DNA of 64,000 nucleotides from Candidatus Hydrogenedentota bacterium (GTDB lineage: Bacteria > Hydrogenedentota > Hydrogenedentia > Hydrogenedentales > CAITNO01). Positions 1 to 7,716 of this stretch are shown in pieces. The notes under the pieces were generated by a model that did not search any database, had not been told where the DNA came from, and saw only the letters and a list, made by a program, of their open reading frames with translations. The translations under genes and the position numbers were made by a program. Location of the stretch: the NCBI GenBank assembly GCA_903893795.1, contig CAITNO010000148.1, forward strand, positions 62,001 to 126,000, written 5' to 3'. Positions within the stretch are counted from its first letter, which is position 1; each line of letters starts with the position of its first letter.

Positions 1-513
1 CTGTCCAAGAAACACAACCATCTGCCGTCTTACGGCCTGCTTGACGCCCATGATGCACGCTCCGTGCGCGACTGGGTGGAGCAACTGGTGCGCCAGGGTT
101 ATCTGGAGAAGCTGGGCGAGTACAATGTCCTCGGCCTGACCTCGAAGGGACTGTCACTGAACCGGGGCGAGGAAACGCCGTTGCTGACGGATCGGGAGTC
201 GCCCCGCGCGCGGGTGTCCGAACCCAGGCGCAAGGCAGCCTCAAAGAAGGGGCAGTCAGTGGACTTGAGCACTTTCGACCCCGCCCTGTTCCAGGTGCTG
301 CGTCAGGTGCGCCGCGAAAAGGCGGCCGAGCTGGGTGTGCCGCCCTTTGTAATCTTTGGCGACGTGGCCCTGCGCGATATGTCCTGCCGCAAACCCCTGG
401 ACCGCGCTGCCCTGCTCGATGTGCAGGGTGTGGGCCAGAAGAAATGCGACGCCTTCGGTGACGAGTTTCTCGAAGCTATCCAGCTTCACTGCGAGGGGGC
501 CGGTTCCCCATGA
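1..513 (+). CDS. recQ: ATP-dependent DNA helicase RecQ, C-terminal part (5' truncated)
   Basis: The reading frame is open from base 1, so the gene begins outside the window. The visible 170 residues start at the end of the RQC winged-helix domain (HNHLPSYGLL, as in RecQ), followed by a basic Arg/Lys/Ala-rich linker. An HRDC domain fills the last 80 residues (ALFQVLRQVRREKAAELGVP, then LLDVQGVGQKKCDAFG, a helix-hairpin-like turn). RecQ helicases unwind recombination and replication intermediates; RQC and HRDC provide DNA binding. The helicase motifs lie upstream and cannot be checked. The gene ends with TGA, followed by 63 bases before the next gene on the same strand. Confidence 0.85.
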   Translation: MSKKHNHLPSYGLLDAHDARSVRDWVEQLVRQGYLEKLGEYNVLGLTSKGLSLNRGEETPLLTDRESPRARVSEPRRKAASKKGQSVDLSTFDPALFQVLRQVRREKAAELGVPPFVIFGDVALRDMSCRKPLDRAALLDVQGVGQKKCDAFGDEFLEAIQLHCEGAGSP

Positions 514-576
514 CAAACTTCGTTTTTCCCATTCGTCTCATCTGTCCCATAGGTCCCATGCAGGAAACCCACTCTC

Positions 577-1890
577 GTGCCTGAACTCATCTACACCTTC
601 GCCTCCCTGGCCGCCCGCACGGCAGACGGCAAGACCTGCCTCGACGGCATGAAGGTGCTGGCCGACATCATGCACCCCCGCGGCGTGCCGGTCACGTGGA
701 TTGTCAGTCCCGAATCCGCCGCCATTGCGGCGGACACGCTCACGGCCTGGCACAGCGCCCACGGTGACGAGGTCGCCGTCGAATTGCCCATTCTCACAGG
801 CAGCTATGCCGAGAAGGAACAGTTCCTCAAAGAGCGCCGGGCCAAAGTGCGGCAGGCGCTGCCTTGGGCCGAAGCCACGATTGCGGGCAATGTCCACTGC
901 GATCCCGACATTGTGGACCTGCTCGCCGCCGCAGGCTTTGAGGGCGTCTGGGGTTTCTGCTGGGAGCAGATCGAGGTGGATGACATCACCGACCGGGGCT
1001 GTCCCTGGGGCTTCTTCTACATGGACCCGGGGGACCGGCTGAAACCGGCCACACAGCGCAGCGTGGTGGCCGTGCCCTGGCTGTCCCACGACCTGCTCAA
1101 GACCTACCACTGCGGCAACGCCCCGGTCTACACCAACGACCCCAACGACGTCGCCCGCGCGTCCATCTGCGCCTGGGAAGACAGCGCCTACTGGGACGCC
1201 TTCGCGGACAACTATTACCGCAACATCCGCTACAACGACGCTGTTTTCCTGCTGCAGCACCAGGAAGCCCACGAGATGGAGTGCAACGAACGCAACCACT
1301 GCTACACGCCCGAAGACATCCGCGAGGCCGCCATCATGATGTCACGCCACGTGGACCATCTGCTGGCCAAGCCCGACCTGCGCGTCATGTCGCTGCCCGA
1401 CGCCGTGCGCCATTACCGCAGCCTGAACGACCGCACCGCGCCGTCCTATATGCTGTGGGAGGACAGCCCCACGCGCCGTCCCAATCCCGACTACACCTGG
1501 AACACCTGTGTCGGCCCCTGGCCCAAGACGTTTCTCTATTACGACTGCGGCGCCCAGATGATGTTCATCGACGGCCAGGTGCAGCCTGCCTGCATCCGAA
1601 ACTATGCCAAGCCCTGGGATGACCGCGACTATTACCGCGAAATGCACATCCCCCGGCCGCGCCTCATCCGCAACACCCAGTACGTCTGGCGCAGGGAAAT
1701 CGAACTCAGCGTCACCAGCGACCGAGCCATGCCCTACGGCCTTGCGCTCTGGGGCGATTACGGCCTCTACCAGATTGGCGAAGCTCCCGGCCTCGTCGCC
1801 GGCAAGATCCTTCCCCGCGAACTGCTCTTCCTGCGTTACGATCTGCAACCCGGCGAAAACCGCTTCAAGGTATCTCTGGAGGGAAAATAG
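577..1890 (+). CDS. polysaccharide deacetylase-like protein
   Basis: The 437-residue protein starts at GTG, with an AGGA element about 11 bases upstream. It has no signal peptide. The N-terminal half looks like the seven-stranded barrel of the polysaccharide deacetylase/GH57-type fold: a strand with GVPVTWIVSPESA, then HGDEVAVELPI, then a conserved-looking stretch around NVHCDPDIVDLLAAAGF and WGFCWEQIEVDD. The second half has LLQHQEAHEME and a C-terminal beta-rich region. The usual NodB TFDDG motif is not present, so catalysis of N-deacetylation is not shown. The gene sits directly before a secreted six-hairpin glycosidase (69 bases from its stop to the chosen start), which supports a role in carbohydrate processing. 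The exact substrate is unknown. Confidence 0.5.
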   Translation: MPELIYTFASLAARTADGKTCLDGMKVLADIMHPRGVPVTWIVSPESAAIAADTLTAWHSAHGDEVAVELPILTGSYAEKEQFLKERRAKVRQALPWAEATIAGNVHCDPDIVDLLAAAGFEGVWGFCWEQIEVDDITDRGCPWGFFYMDPGDRLKPATQRSVVAVPWLSHDLLKTYHCGNAPVYTNDPNDVARASICAWEDSAYWDAFADNYYRNIRYNDAVFLLQHQEAHEMECNERNHCYTPEDIREAAIMMSRHVDHLLAKPDLRVMSLPDAVRHYRSLNDRTAPSYMLWEDSPTRRPNPDYTWNTCVGPWPKTFLYYDCGAQMMFIDGQVQPACIRNYAKPWDDRDYYREMHIPRPRLIRNTQYVWRREIELSVTSDRAMPYGLALWGDYGLYQIGEAPGLVAGKILPRELLFLRYDLQPGENRFKVSLEGK

Positions 1891-1959
1891 AAAGCCATGC
1901 ACCATACTCAGTGCCAAACCCTCCTTTCCCAAGACCCCAGCCCCTCCCGGAGTGTCATC

Positions 1960-4044
1960 ATGAATTTCCTGCTGTTCTGCGTTCTTCTTGGAACCATGCT
2001 CGCCGTGCCGGCAGGCGCTGATGAAGCGTCCATTGCGCGCCAGGTGGTGGTAACCCGGCACAATCTTGACCTTAGCACGCCGGGCCGCGTGCAGGTGGGC
2101 AACGGCGAGTTCGCCTTTACGGCCGACATCACGGGCCTCCAAACAGTGGAGGAGTGTTGCATCTTGTCACAGTGGGGCTGGCACAGTTCTCTGCTGCCCG
2201 AGGGCAAGACGCCTAACGATTTCCAATGGACGGCGAAGCAGGCGTACTGCGGCCGTTCGGTGGACTACATGGCGGGGACAGGTGACGACATAAGCAAGTG
2301 GCTCTATGCCAATCCGCACCGCATGAACCTGGGACGCATCCGGCTGGTGCGCACGGGGAAGAACGCCGCGCCCATCAAGGCGTCCGACCTTGTTCACCCT
2401 CATCAGAATCTCGATCTGTGGACCGGCATCCTGGAAAGCCGTTTTGAACTGGATGGACAGCCGGTCAGCGTCGTCACCTGCGCCCATGCCGCGCGGGATG
2501 CCGTGGCAGTGCGGGTTGAGTCGCGGCTCATTGCCGAACACCGCCTCCAAGTGGAGCTGGCCTTTCCCTATCCAGATCTCAAGGAGTTTGGCGGCGGCGG
2601 TAATTGGGAACTGCCCGAGGCCCACAAGACGGTCATGACTTCGGACCGGCCGGACGAGGCCAGTTTCCTGCGCACCGTCGATGGGGACAGCTACAGCGCC
2701 ACCGTTTCCTGGAGTCACGGCGCCGCGCTCAACAGCACCGGTGAAAAGCACCACTATGTCCTTTCGGCGGGCACGTCGAACTGTCTGGAATTCGTATGCG
2801 AATTTGCCCCCAGTCCCGCAGCCGGCCCTCTCCCCAGTTTTGCGGCCACCCACGCCGCGTCATCCGTGTATTGGCGCGATTTCTGGAAACAGGGCGGGGC
2901 CATAGACTTTTCCGGCAGCACCGATCCCCGCGCGACGGAACTGGAGCGGCGCATCGTCCTGTCTGAATACATCACCGCTGTCAACTGCGCCGGGTCGCTG
3001 CCGCCGCAGGAAAGCGGTCTGTTCAATAACGGCTGGAACGGCAAATTCCACATGGAAATGTATTGGTGGCACGGCGCGCACTACGCGCTGTGGGACCGCT
3101 GGCCCCTGCTCAAACGCAGCCTCGGCATATACGCGAAAGACCTGCCCTCGGCCCGCGAAAAGGCCGCAAGGCAGGGATACAAGGGTGCGCGCTGGCCCAA
3201 ATGCACGGGGCCGGACGGCCGCGAGTCGCCCCATCCCATTCACGCGATGCTCATCTGGCAGCAGCCGCACCCGATCTTCTTCGCCGAGCTGGCCTTTCGC
3301 GCAAACCCCGTCCGCAACACGCTCAACGAATGGGCCGACATCGTCACGGACACGGCCGACTTCATGGCCTCCTTCGCGGTGGAGGAAAAGGAGGCCAAGC
3401 GCCATGTGCTCGGCCCGCCCATCTACACCGTGCCCGAAACCACCGACCCCGACAAGGTCTACAATCCCGCCTTTGAACTGGCCTATTGGCGTTTCGGCCT
3501 GGAGACCGCCCAGCGCTGGCGCGAACGCATGGACCTGCCGCGCAATCCCGAATGGGACGCCGTGCTCCACGACCTTGCGCCCCTGCCGGTGCAGGACGGT
3601 GTCTACCTGCTTGAGGAACACCTGCCCGACAGCTACACCGCCTGGAACTATAACCATCCGTCCGTTGCGGGCATCTTCGGCATCCTGCCGGGAGCGGGCG
3701 TGGATCGGGACACCATGAAACGCACCCTCGACAAGGTGATGGATTGCTGGCGCTGGAAAGACACCTGGGGCTGGGACTTCCCCATGCTTGCCATGACGGC
3801 CGCGCGCCTGGGCGAACCGGACCGCGCCGTGGACCTGCTACTGCACAAGAACTTTGATTTTGACGAGCGCGGCTATCCCGTTGGCGGCGGCCCCTGGCCC
3901 TATCTGCCCTCCAGCGGCGGCCTGCTCTACGCGGCCGCCTTCATGGCCGCAGGCTGGGACGGCGGTCCGGCCGAAAACGCCCCCGGTTTCCCCCATGACG
4001 GCAAGTGGCAGGTGCACGCCGAAGGGTTGAAGACAGCACCATAG
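1960..4044 (+). CDS. secreted six-hairpin glycosidase-like protein
   Basis: The frame is open from 1897, but the ATG at 1960 is chosen because GGAG lies 7 bases upstream and the product then begins with a clean Sec signal peptide (MNFLLFCVLLGTMLAVPAGA). The mature protein is about 675 residues. The N-terminal half is beta-rich and opens with VQVGNGEFAFTADITGLQT, a GNG motif seen at the start of GH65/GH95-type beta-sandwich domains. The rest is helix-rich and aromatic (GWNGKFHMEMYWWHGAHY, then WGWDFPMLAMTAARLGEPD), as in (alpha/alpha)6 six-hairpin catalytic domains. It probably acts on glycans outside the cytoplasm. Family and substrate cannot be fixed by eye. A repeat-filled gap of about 470 bases follows. 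Confidence 0.6.
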   Translation: MNFLLFCVLLGTMLAVPAGADEASIARQVVVTRHNLDLSTPGRVQVGNGEFAFTADITGLQTVEECCILSQWGWHSSLLPEGKTPNDFQWTAKQAYCGRSVDYMAGTGDDISKWLYANPHRMNLGRIRLVRTGKNAAPIKASDLVHPHQNLDLWTGILESRFELDGQPVSVVTCAHAARDAVAVRVESRLIAEHRLQVELAFPYPDLKEFGGGGNWELPEAHKTVMTSDRPDEASFLRTVDGDSYSATVSWSHGAALNSTGEKHHYVLSAGTSNCLEFVCEFAPSPAAGPLPSFAATHAASSVYWRDFWKQGGAIDFSGSTDPRATELERRIVLSEYITAVNCAGSLPPQESGLFNNGWNGKFHMEMYWWHGAHYALWDRWPLLKRSLGIYAKDLPSAREKAARQGYKGARWPKCTGPDGRESPHPIHAMLIWQQPHPIFFAELAFRANPVRNTLNEWADIVTDTADFMASFAVEEKEAKRHVLGPPIYTVPETTDPDKVYNPAFELAYWRFGLETAQRWRERMDLPRNPEWDAVLHDLAPLPVQDGVYLLEEHLPDSYTAWNYNHPSVAGIFGILPGAGVDRDTMKRTLDKVMDCWRWKDTWGWDFPMLAMTAARLGEPDRAVDLLLHKNFDFDERGYPVGGGPWPYLPSSGGLLYAAAFMAAGWDGGPAENAPGFPHDGKWQVHAEGLKTAP

Positions 4045-4079
4045 GGTTCCCCTTGATGGCGATGGTTCTTATCCCTCCT

Positions 4080-4420
4080 CGTGGGGCGGCAGTCAGAAGG
4101 GCCAACAATCCCCCTACGAGGCGACAACCCGAAGGATCAGCAAAGCCCCCCCCACGAGGGGATAACCGGAAAAACCCGAAGGGTCAGCAAAGCCCCACCC
4201 CACGAGGGGATAGCCCGAAGGGTCCGCAAAGTCCCCCCTTGAGGGGGGCAGCCCGAAGGGCGGGGGGTGTAGGCGCTGCGCGAAAAACCAGAGGGGCAAC
4301 ACCCCCCGGTCGGCTTGCGCTGACCACCCCCCTCAAGGGGGGACTTGGAACGAGCGGCTTGCGCCGACCACCCCCATGGCAAGGGGAGGGTTGGGGTGGG
4401 ATTCTCGCAAAGATACTCCC
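4080..4420. repeat. GC-rich intergenic repeat cluster
   Basis: The 4045-4512 gap contains three to four degenerate copies, about 40 bases each, of a unit built from CCCACGAGGGGATAGCCCGA and AGGGTCAGCAAAGCCCC, between about 4105 and 4245. A second part (4215-4400) carries CCCCTTGAGGGGGG and its inverse CCCCCCTCAAGGGGGG with GGCTTGCGC(C/T)GACCACCCCC twice. The inverted G/C blocks could form hairpins. A short open frame crosses the region, but its Pro/Arg-rich translation just reflects the repeats. I read it as an interspersed REP-like element, not a gene. Confidence 0.75.
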
Positions 4421-4440
4421 TCTTGAATAAGGCCGTAGTT

Positions 4441-4470
4441 TTGGTTATCCGAAGAATCCTTGTCTATACT
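4441..4470 (+). promoter_or_regulatory. possible sigma70-type promoter for the sialidase gene
   Basis: TTGGTT (4441-4446) and TATACT (4465-4470) are separated by 18 bases. They lie 43 bases before the ATG at 4513 and just downstream of the repeat cluster. The -10 box differs from TATAAT at one position; the -35 is weaker. Confidence 0.35.
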
Positions 4471-4512
4471 GTCGTGCAGAACCCAGTTACAGGATACCAC
4501 GGAGGAACCACC

Positions 4513-5682
4513 ATGAATTCTTATCGTTTCTTCATGGGATTGCTGCTGGCCATGCTCATCCAGCCTGCCTTGCTTCCCGCCCAGGACCTCATCAAGGAAA
4601 GGGACGTTATCATCTACAAGGACGACCGTTTCTTCAGCGCCTTTCCGTCCGTCGTGTGCAAACCCGACGGCGAACTGCTGGTGGCGTTTCGCCGCGCGCC
4701 GGAACGCCGCATTTTCGGCGAGACCGGTTCCAACCACATCGACCCCAACAGCCAGCTCGTGCTGGTGCGCTCCAAGGACAACGGTGCCACCTGGACCTCC
4801 GAGCCCGAACTGGTCTTTGCCCATCCCTTCGGCGGCTCGCAGGACCCCTGCATGACTCAACTGCGCGATGGGAGCATTGTGTGCAGCAGCTACGGCTGGG
4901 CGCTGCTGCGCGGCGACGCAGCGTCCAAGTATCCCGAAACGCTGCGCCACGGTGACTTCGTGTTCATGGGCGGCTACCTGGTGCGCTCCACCGACGGCGG
5001 CCAGACTTGGAAGGGTCCCATCATCCCGCCGCCCGTGCCGGAATGCAAGACCATCTCCGTGTTCCGTGAACCCTGCCCCGCCTATAACCGCGGCGCCATG
5101 TGTCAGGGGCCTGACGGCACGCTGTTCTGGGCCGTGGCCTCCCAGTCCCAACTGGAACCGCGCCGCAGCGAGGTGCAGCTCATGGCCTCCAAAGACGGCG
5201 GCCTGAGCTGGGAATACCGCTGCCCCATCGCGCAGGACGACAAGGTGTCCTTTAATGAGACTTCCCTGTACCAAACCAAGGGCGGCGATTTGATTGCCTT
5301 CATACGCACCGCCGACTTCGACGACCATACCGTCCTCGCCCGGTCCAAGGACGGCGGCAAGTCCTTTGAGCCTTGGAAAGATGCCGGATTCCAGGGACAC
5401 CCCCACTGCGCCACCACGCTGGCCGACGGCCGGGTGTTGCTGGTCTACGGCTACCGCCACCAACCCTTCGGCGTCCGCGCCCGTGTGCTCGATGCCGAAT
5501 GCACCAACACCGACACCGCCAAGGAAATCATCCTCCGCGACGACGGCGGCAGCGGCGACCTCGGCTATCCCTGGGTGACCCCCATGGCCGATGGCAAGTA
5601 CCTGGCGGTCTATTACTTCAATCAGGACAACGGAACACGCTATATCGTAGGAAGCATTCTGTCAACTGCCGCAAGCAAGTGA
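4513..5682 (+). CDS. secreted sialidase / exo-alpha-sialidase family protein
   Basis: The ATG at 4513 is chosen over the longer frame because GGAGG lies 7 bases upstream and a signal peptide follows (MNSYRFFMGLLLAMLIQPALLPAQ). The 389-residue product has the six-bladed sialidase propeller hallmarks. Several Asp-box (BNR) repeats, S-x-D-x-G-x-T-W, are visible: SKDNGATW, STDGGQTW, SKDGGLSW and SKDGGKSF. FPSVVCKPDGELLVAFRR carries a candidate Arg of the arginine triad. Such enzymes release sialic acid or related sugars from glycoconjugates; many environmental homologues have other substrates. It is secreted, and it sits among other carbohydrate-active genes. Confidence 0.75.
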   Translation: MNSYRFFMGLLLAMLIQPALLPAQDLIKERDVIIYKDDRFFSAFPSVVCKPDGELLVAFRRAPERRIFGETGSNHIDPNSQLVLVRSKDNGATWTSEPELVFAHPFGGSQDPCMTQLRDGSIVCSSYGWALLRGDAASKYPETLRHGDFVFMGGYLVRSTDGGQTWKGPIIPPPVPECKTISVFREPCPAYNRGAMCQGPDGTLFWAVASQSQLEPRRSEVQLMASKDGGLSWEYRCPIAQDDKVSFNETSLYQTKGGDLIAFIRTADFDDHTVLARSKDGGKSFEPWKDAGFQGHPHCATTLADGRVLLVYGYRHQPFGVRARVLDAECTNTDTAKEIILRDDGGSGDLGYPWVTPMADGKYLAVYYFNQDNGTRYIVGSILSTAASK

Positions 5683-5817
5683 ATGAACGCCGCGCATTGA
5701 TCCCTGCGCATTCCCGGGCATATAGTTCTTCCTAGTATGAGCCTGCGGTGGCTTGGCGTGGGGCACGCCGGAACGCCATGCGCCGACAGGCAACGCGACA
5801 TGGGAGCAGCGAGTAGG

Positions 5818-7200
5818 ATGAGAAGAGGTTCATGGTTCTTGGGATTCATGCCGGTGGCGCTGTGTCTTGCACTTGCGGGGTTTACGCAGCCGGCGGCGTA
5901 TGCGGCGGACACCACGCCGCCCACGGGCACCGTTGTCATCAACAACAACCGCTCCGCAACGAACACGCCCAATGTCACGTTGTTGCTGACCTGGGCTGAT
6001 GATGCGGGCGGTTCGGGCGTGTCGCGGATGCGGTTCAGTGACGATGGAGCGCATTGGACGGCTTGGGAGCCGTTGGCGGCCACGCGTACCTACACGCTCC
6101 CTAGCGGGGACGGACACAAGACGGTACGTGTCCAGTACCTCGACAAGTCGAACAACCGCTCCGCAGTGTACAGCGACTACATCTTGCTGGACACAACACC
6201 GCCGACTGGCGGCATCCTCATCAACGGCGGCACGGCGGTCACAGGCAGCGATACGGTTGTGTTGGGATTGACCTGGTCTGATGGATCGGGTGCCGGCGTG
6301 TCGCGGGTGCGGTTCAGTGATGACGGCTCACACTGGACGGCTTGGTCGCTGCCCCAAGCCACCTGTCCCCATACACTGGCGGGTCCGGCCGGGTACAACA
6401 CGGTTCGGGCGCAGTACTTGGACGGAGCAGGAAACTACTCCGCCGTATGCAGCGATTACATCAAATTCGTTCCGGCCACCGAAGAGACGGTGTTGCTGCC
6501 TGGCGATGTGCCGCTGGTGATGGTGTGGATACCGGGCGGGGCCTTCATGATGGGCCGTTACTCGGGCGAGCAGGGCAGCTATTCGTCCGAAGACCCACAG
6601 CATTTGGTGACGCTGGGCGGATACTGGATGGCCAAGTATGAACTGACCAAACGGCAATGGACGGCGGTGATGCCAACAGCGCCATGGACGGGGATGCCCT
6701 ATGTGCTGGCCGATCCGGACAGTCCGGCGGTGTGTGTGTCTTGGAATGATGCGCAGTCGTTCTTGACGGCGATGAACAGTTACACCGGCAAGACTTTCCG
6801 TCTGCCGTCCGAGGCGCAGTGGGAGTATGCCTGCCGCGCGGGAACGACAACGCGGTTCTACTGGGGCGACGACCCCGGCTATACGGCCATCGGGGACTAT
6901 GCCTGGTACGACGAGGCATATGCGCAGGTGGTGGGGCAGAAGCTGCCGAATGCCTTTGGCCTGTACGACATGAGCGGCAATGTGTTGGAGTTGTGCGAGG
7001 ATGACTCGCACGACGACTACACCGGCGCAACTGCGGGTGGCCAGGCTTGGGTGGACAGTCCCCGAGGTTCTTACCGGCTGATGCGCGGCGGTTTTTTCTA
7101 CACCGGCGCCGCCTTCCTCTGTCGCTCGGCCGCCCGCTGCCACTACAAACCGGACATCAGCGACGTAGTCATCGGCCTGCGTGTTGTGCGGACTCCGTAG
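5818..7200 (+). CDS. secreted FGE/SUMF1-like domain protein with two N-terminal repeats
   Basis: In-frame ATGs lie at 5737, 5800 and 5818; the last gives a proper signal peptide (MRRGSWFLGFMPVALCLALA). The mature part has two copies, about 90 residues each, of an Ig-like bacterial repeat (TTPPTG, then SGVSRMRFSDDGAHWTAW; second copy GAGVSRVRFSDDGSHWTAW). A C-terminal formylglycine-generating-enzyme-type fold follows (MVWIPGGAFMMGRYSGEQG, KYELTKRQW, RLPSEAQWEYACRAG, YDMSGNVLELCED, MRGGFF, GLRVVRTP). True FGE uses a Cys pair near the C-terminus; here only FLCRSAARCHYKP is found in a different spacing, so enzymatic activity is doubtful. The fold is also used for binding in secreted proteins. Two hairpins follow the stop. 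Confidence 0.8.
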   Translation: MRRGSWFLGFMPVALCLALAGFTQPAAYAADTTPPTGTVVINNNRSATNTPNVTLLLTWADDAGGSGVSRMRFSDDGAHWTAWEPLAATRTYTLPSGDGHKTVRVQYLDKSNNRSAVYSDYILLDTTPPTGGILINGGTAVTGSDTVVLGLTWSDGSGAGVSRVRFSDDGSHWTAWSLPQATCPHTLAGPAGYNTVRAQYLDGAGNYSAVCSDYIKFVPATEETVLLPGDVPLVMVWIPGGAFMMGRYSGEQGSYSSEDPQHLVTLGGYWMAKYELTKRQWTAVMPTAPWTGMPYVLADPDSPAVCVSWNDAQSFLTAMNSYTGKTFRLPSEAQWEYACRAGTTTRFYWGDDPGYTAIGDYAWYDEAYAQVVGQKLPNAFGLYDMSGNVLELCEDDSHDDYTGATAGGQAWVDSPRGSYRLMRGGFFYTGAAFLCRSAARCHYKPDISDVVIGLRVVRTP

Positions 7201-7254
7201 CCCTGGGTTCTGTAGCACTGTCGCCCTTTGTCCCTCTTCGCTTTGCACTTCTAT

Positions 7255-7298
7255 CGCGCCTCAGGCGCGTGCGACGCAGACGCGGCATCCTGCCGCGT
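7255..7298 (+). terminator. two hairpins downstream of the FGE-like gene
   Basis: CGCGCC-TCA-GGCGCG (7255-7269) is followed by ACGCGGCA-TCC-TGCCGCGT (7280-7298, perfect 8-bp stem, tail TCTTGCGTTT). They lie 55-100 bases past the stop and are a likely intrinsic terminator. Confidence 0.5.
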
Positions 7299-7442
7299 TC
7301 TTGCGTTTGAGTACGGGGCGCGTAAAGGTTCTGAGTCAGAAGAAGAAAGAGGCTGGAAGCATCTTCTACGGTTGGGTTGGCTGCTTGCCGGTCATTTGGC
7401 GTGAAAATCCCCGACAGGGGGCGTGAAACAGGCAAATGTTGG

Positions 7443-7621
7443 CAAAAATGCCTATTTTGCTGTAGAAATGCCGCTTTTCGGACGAAAAAGCACGCTTCCT
7501 CCGAGGCAAAGCACGCTTCCTCCGAGGCAAAGCACGCTTCCTCCGAGGCAAAGTAAGCCTCCTCCAGAGCAAAGTAAGCTTGCTCCAAGGCAAAGCAAGC
7601 CTCCTGACAGGTAAAGCAAGC
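7443..7621. repeat. 21-bp tandem repeat array
   Basis: The unit, roughly GCACGCTTCCTCCGAGGCAAA, is repeated head to tail. Three copies are almost identical (about 7490-7552), three more are degenerate (to about 7621), and weaker upstream copies carry ATGCCGCTTTTCGGACGAAA (7443-7490). 21 is a multiple of three, so both strands read through as heptapeptide repeats: STLPPRQ on plus, EEACFAS on minus. No ribosome site or signal marks it as a gene. It fills the gap between two convergent genes. Confidence 0.8.
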
Positions 7622-7716
7622 GTGCGAAAGGGCTTTTGAAGCTTCAAATGAGTCATTGTAGGACGCACACACCCAAGCGGCGGGGCGCGTCATCGCTCCA
7701 TCGGGCGTACCCCGGT

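Noticed and set aside
4005..4430. Pro/Arg-rich 141-residue protein
   Set aside because: It is a translation of the intergenic repeat and starts inside the preceding gene.
7423..7614. small protein of STLPPRQ repeats
   Set aside because: Only the tandem repeat keeps it open; no ribosome site, and the opposite strand is equally open.
7443..7621. CRISPR array
   Set aside because: The 21-bp units are head to tail with no spacers between them, and no cas gene is near.
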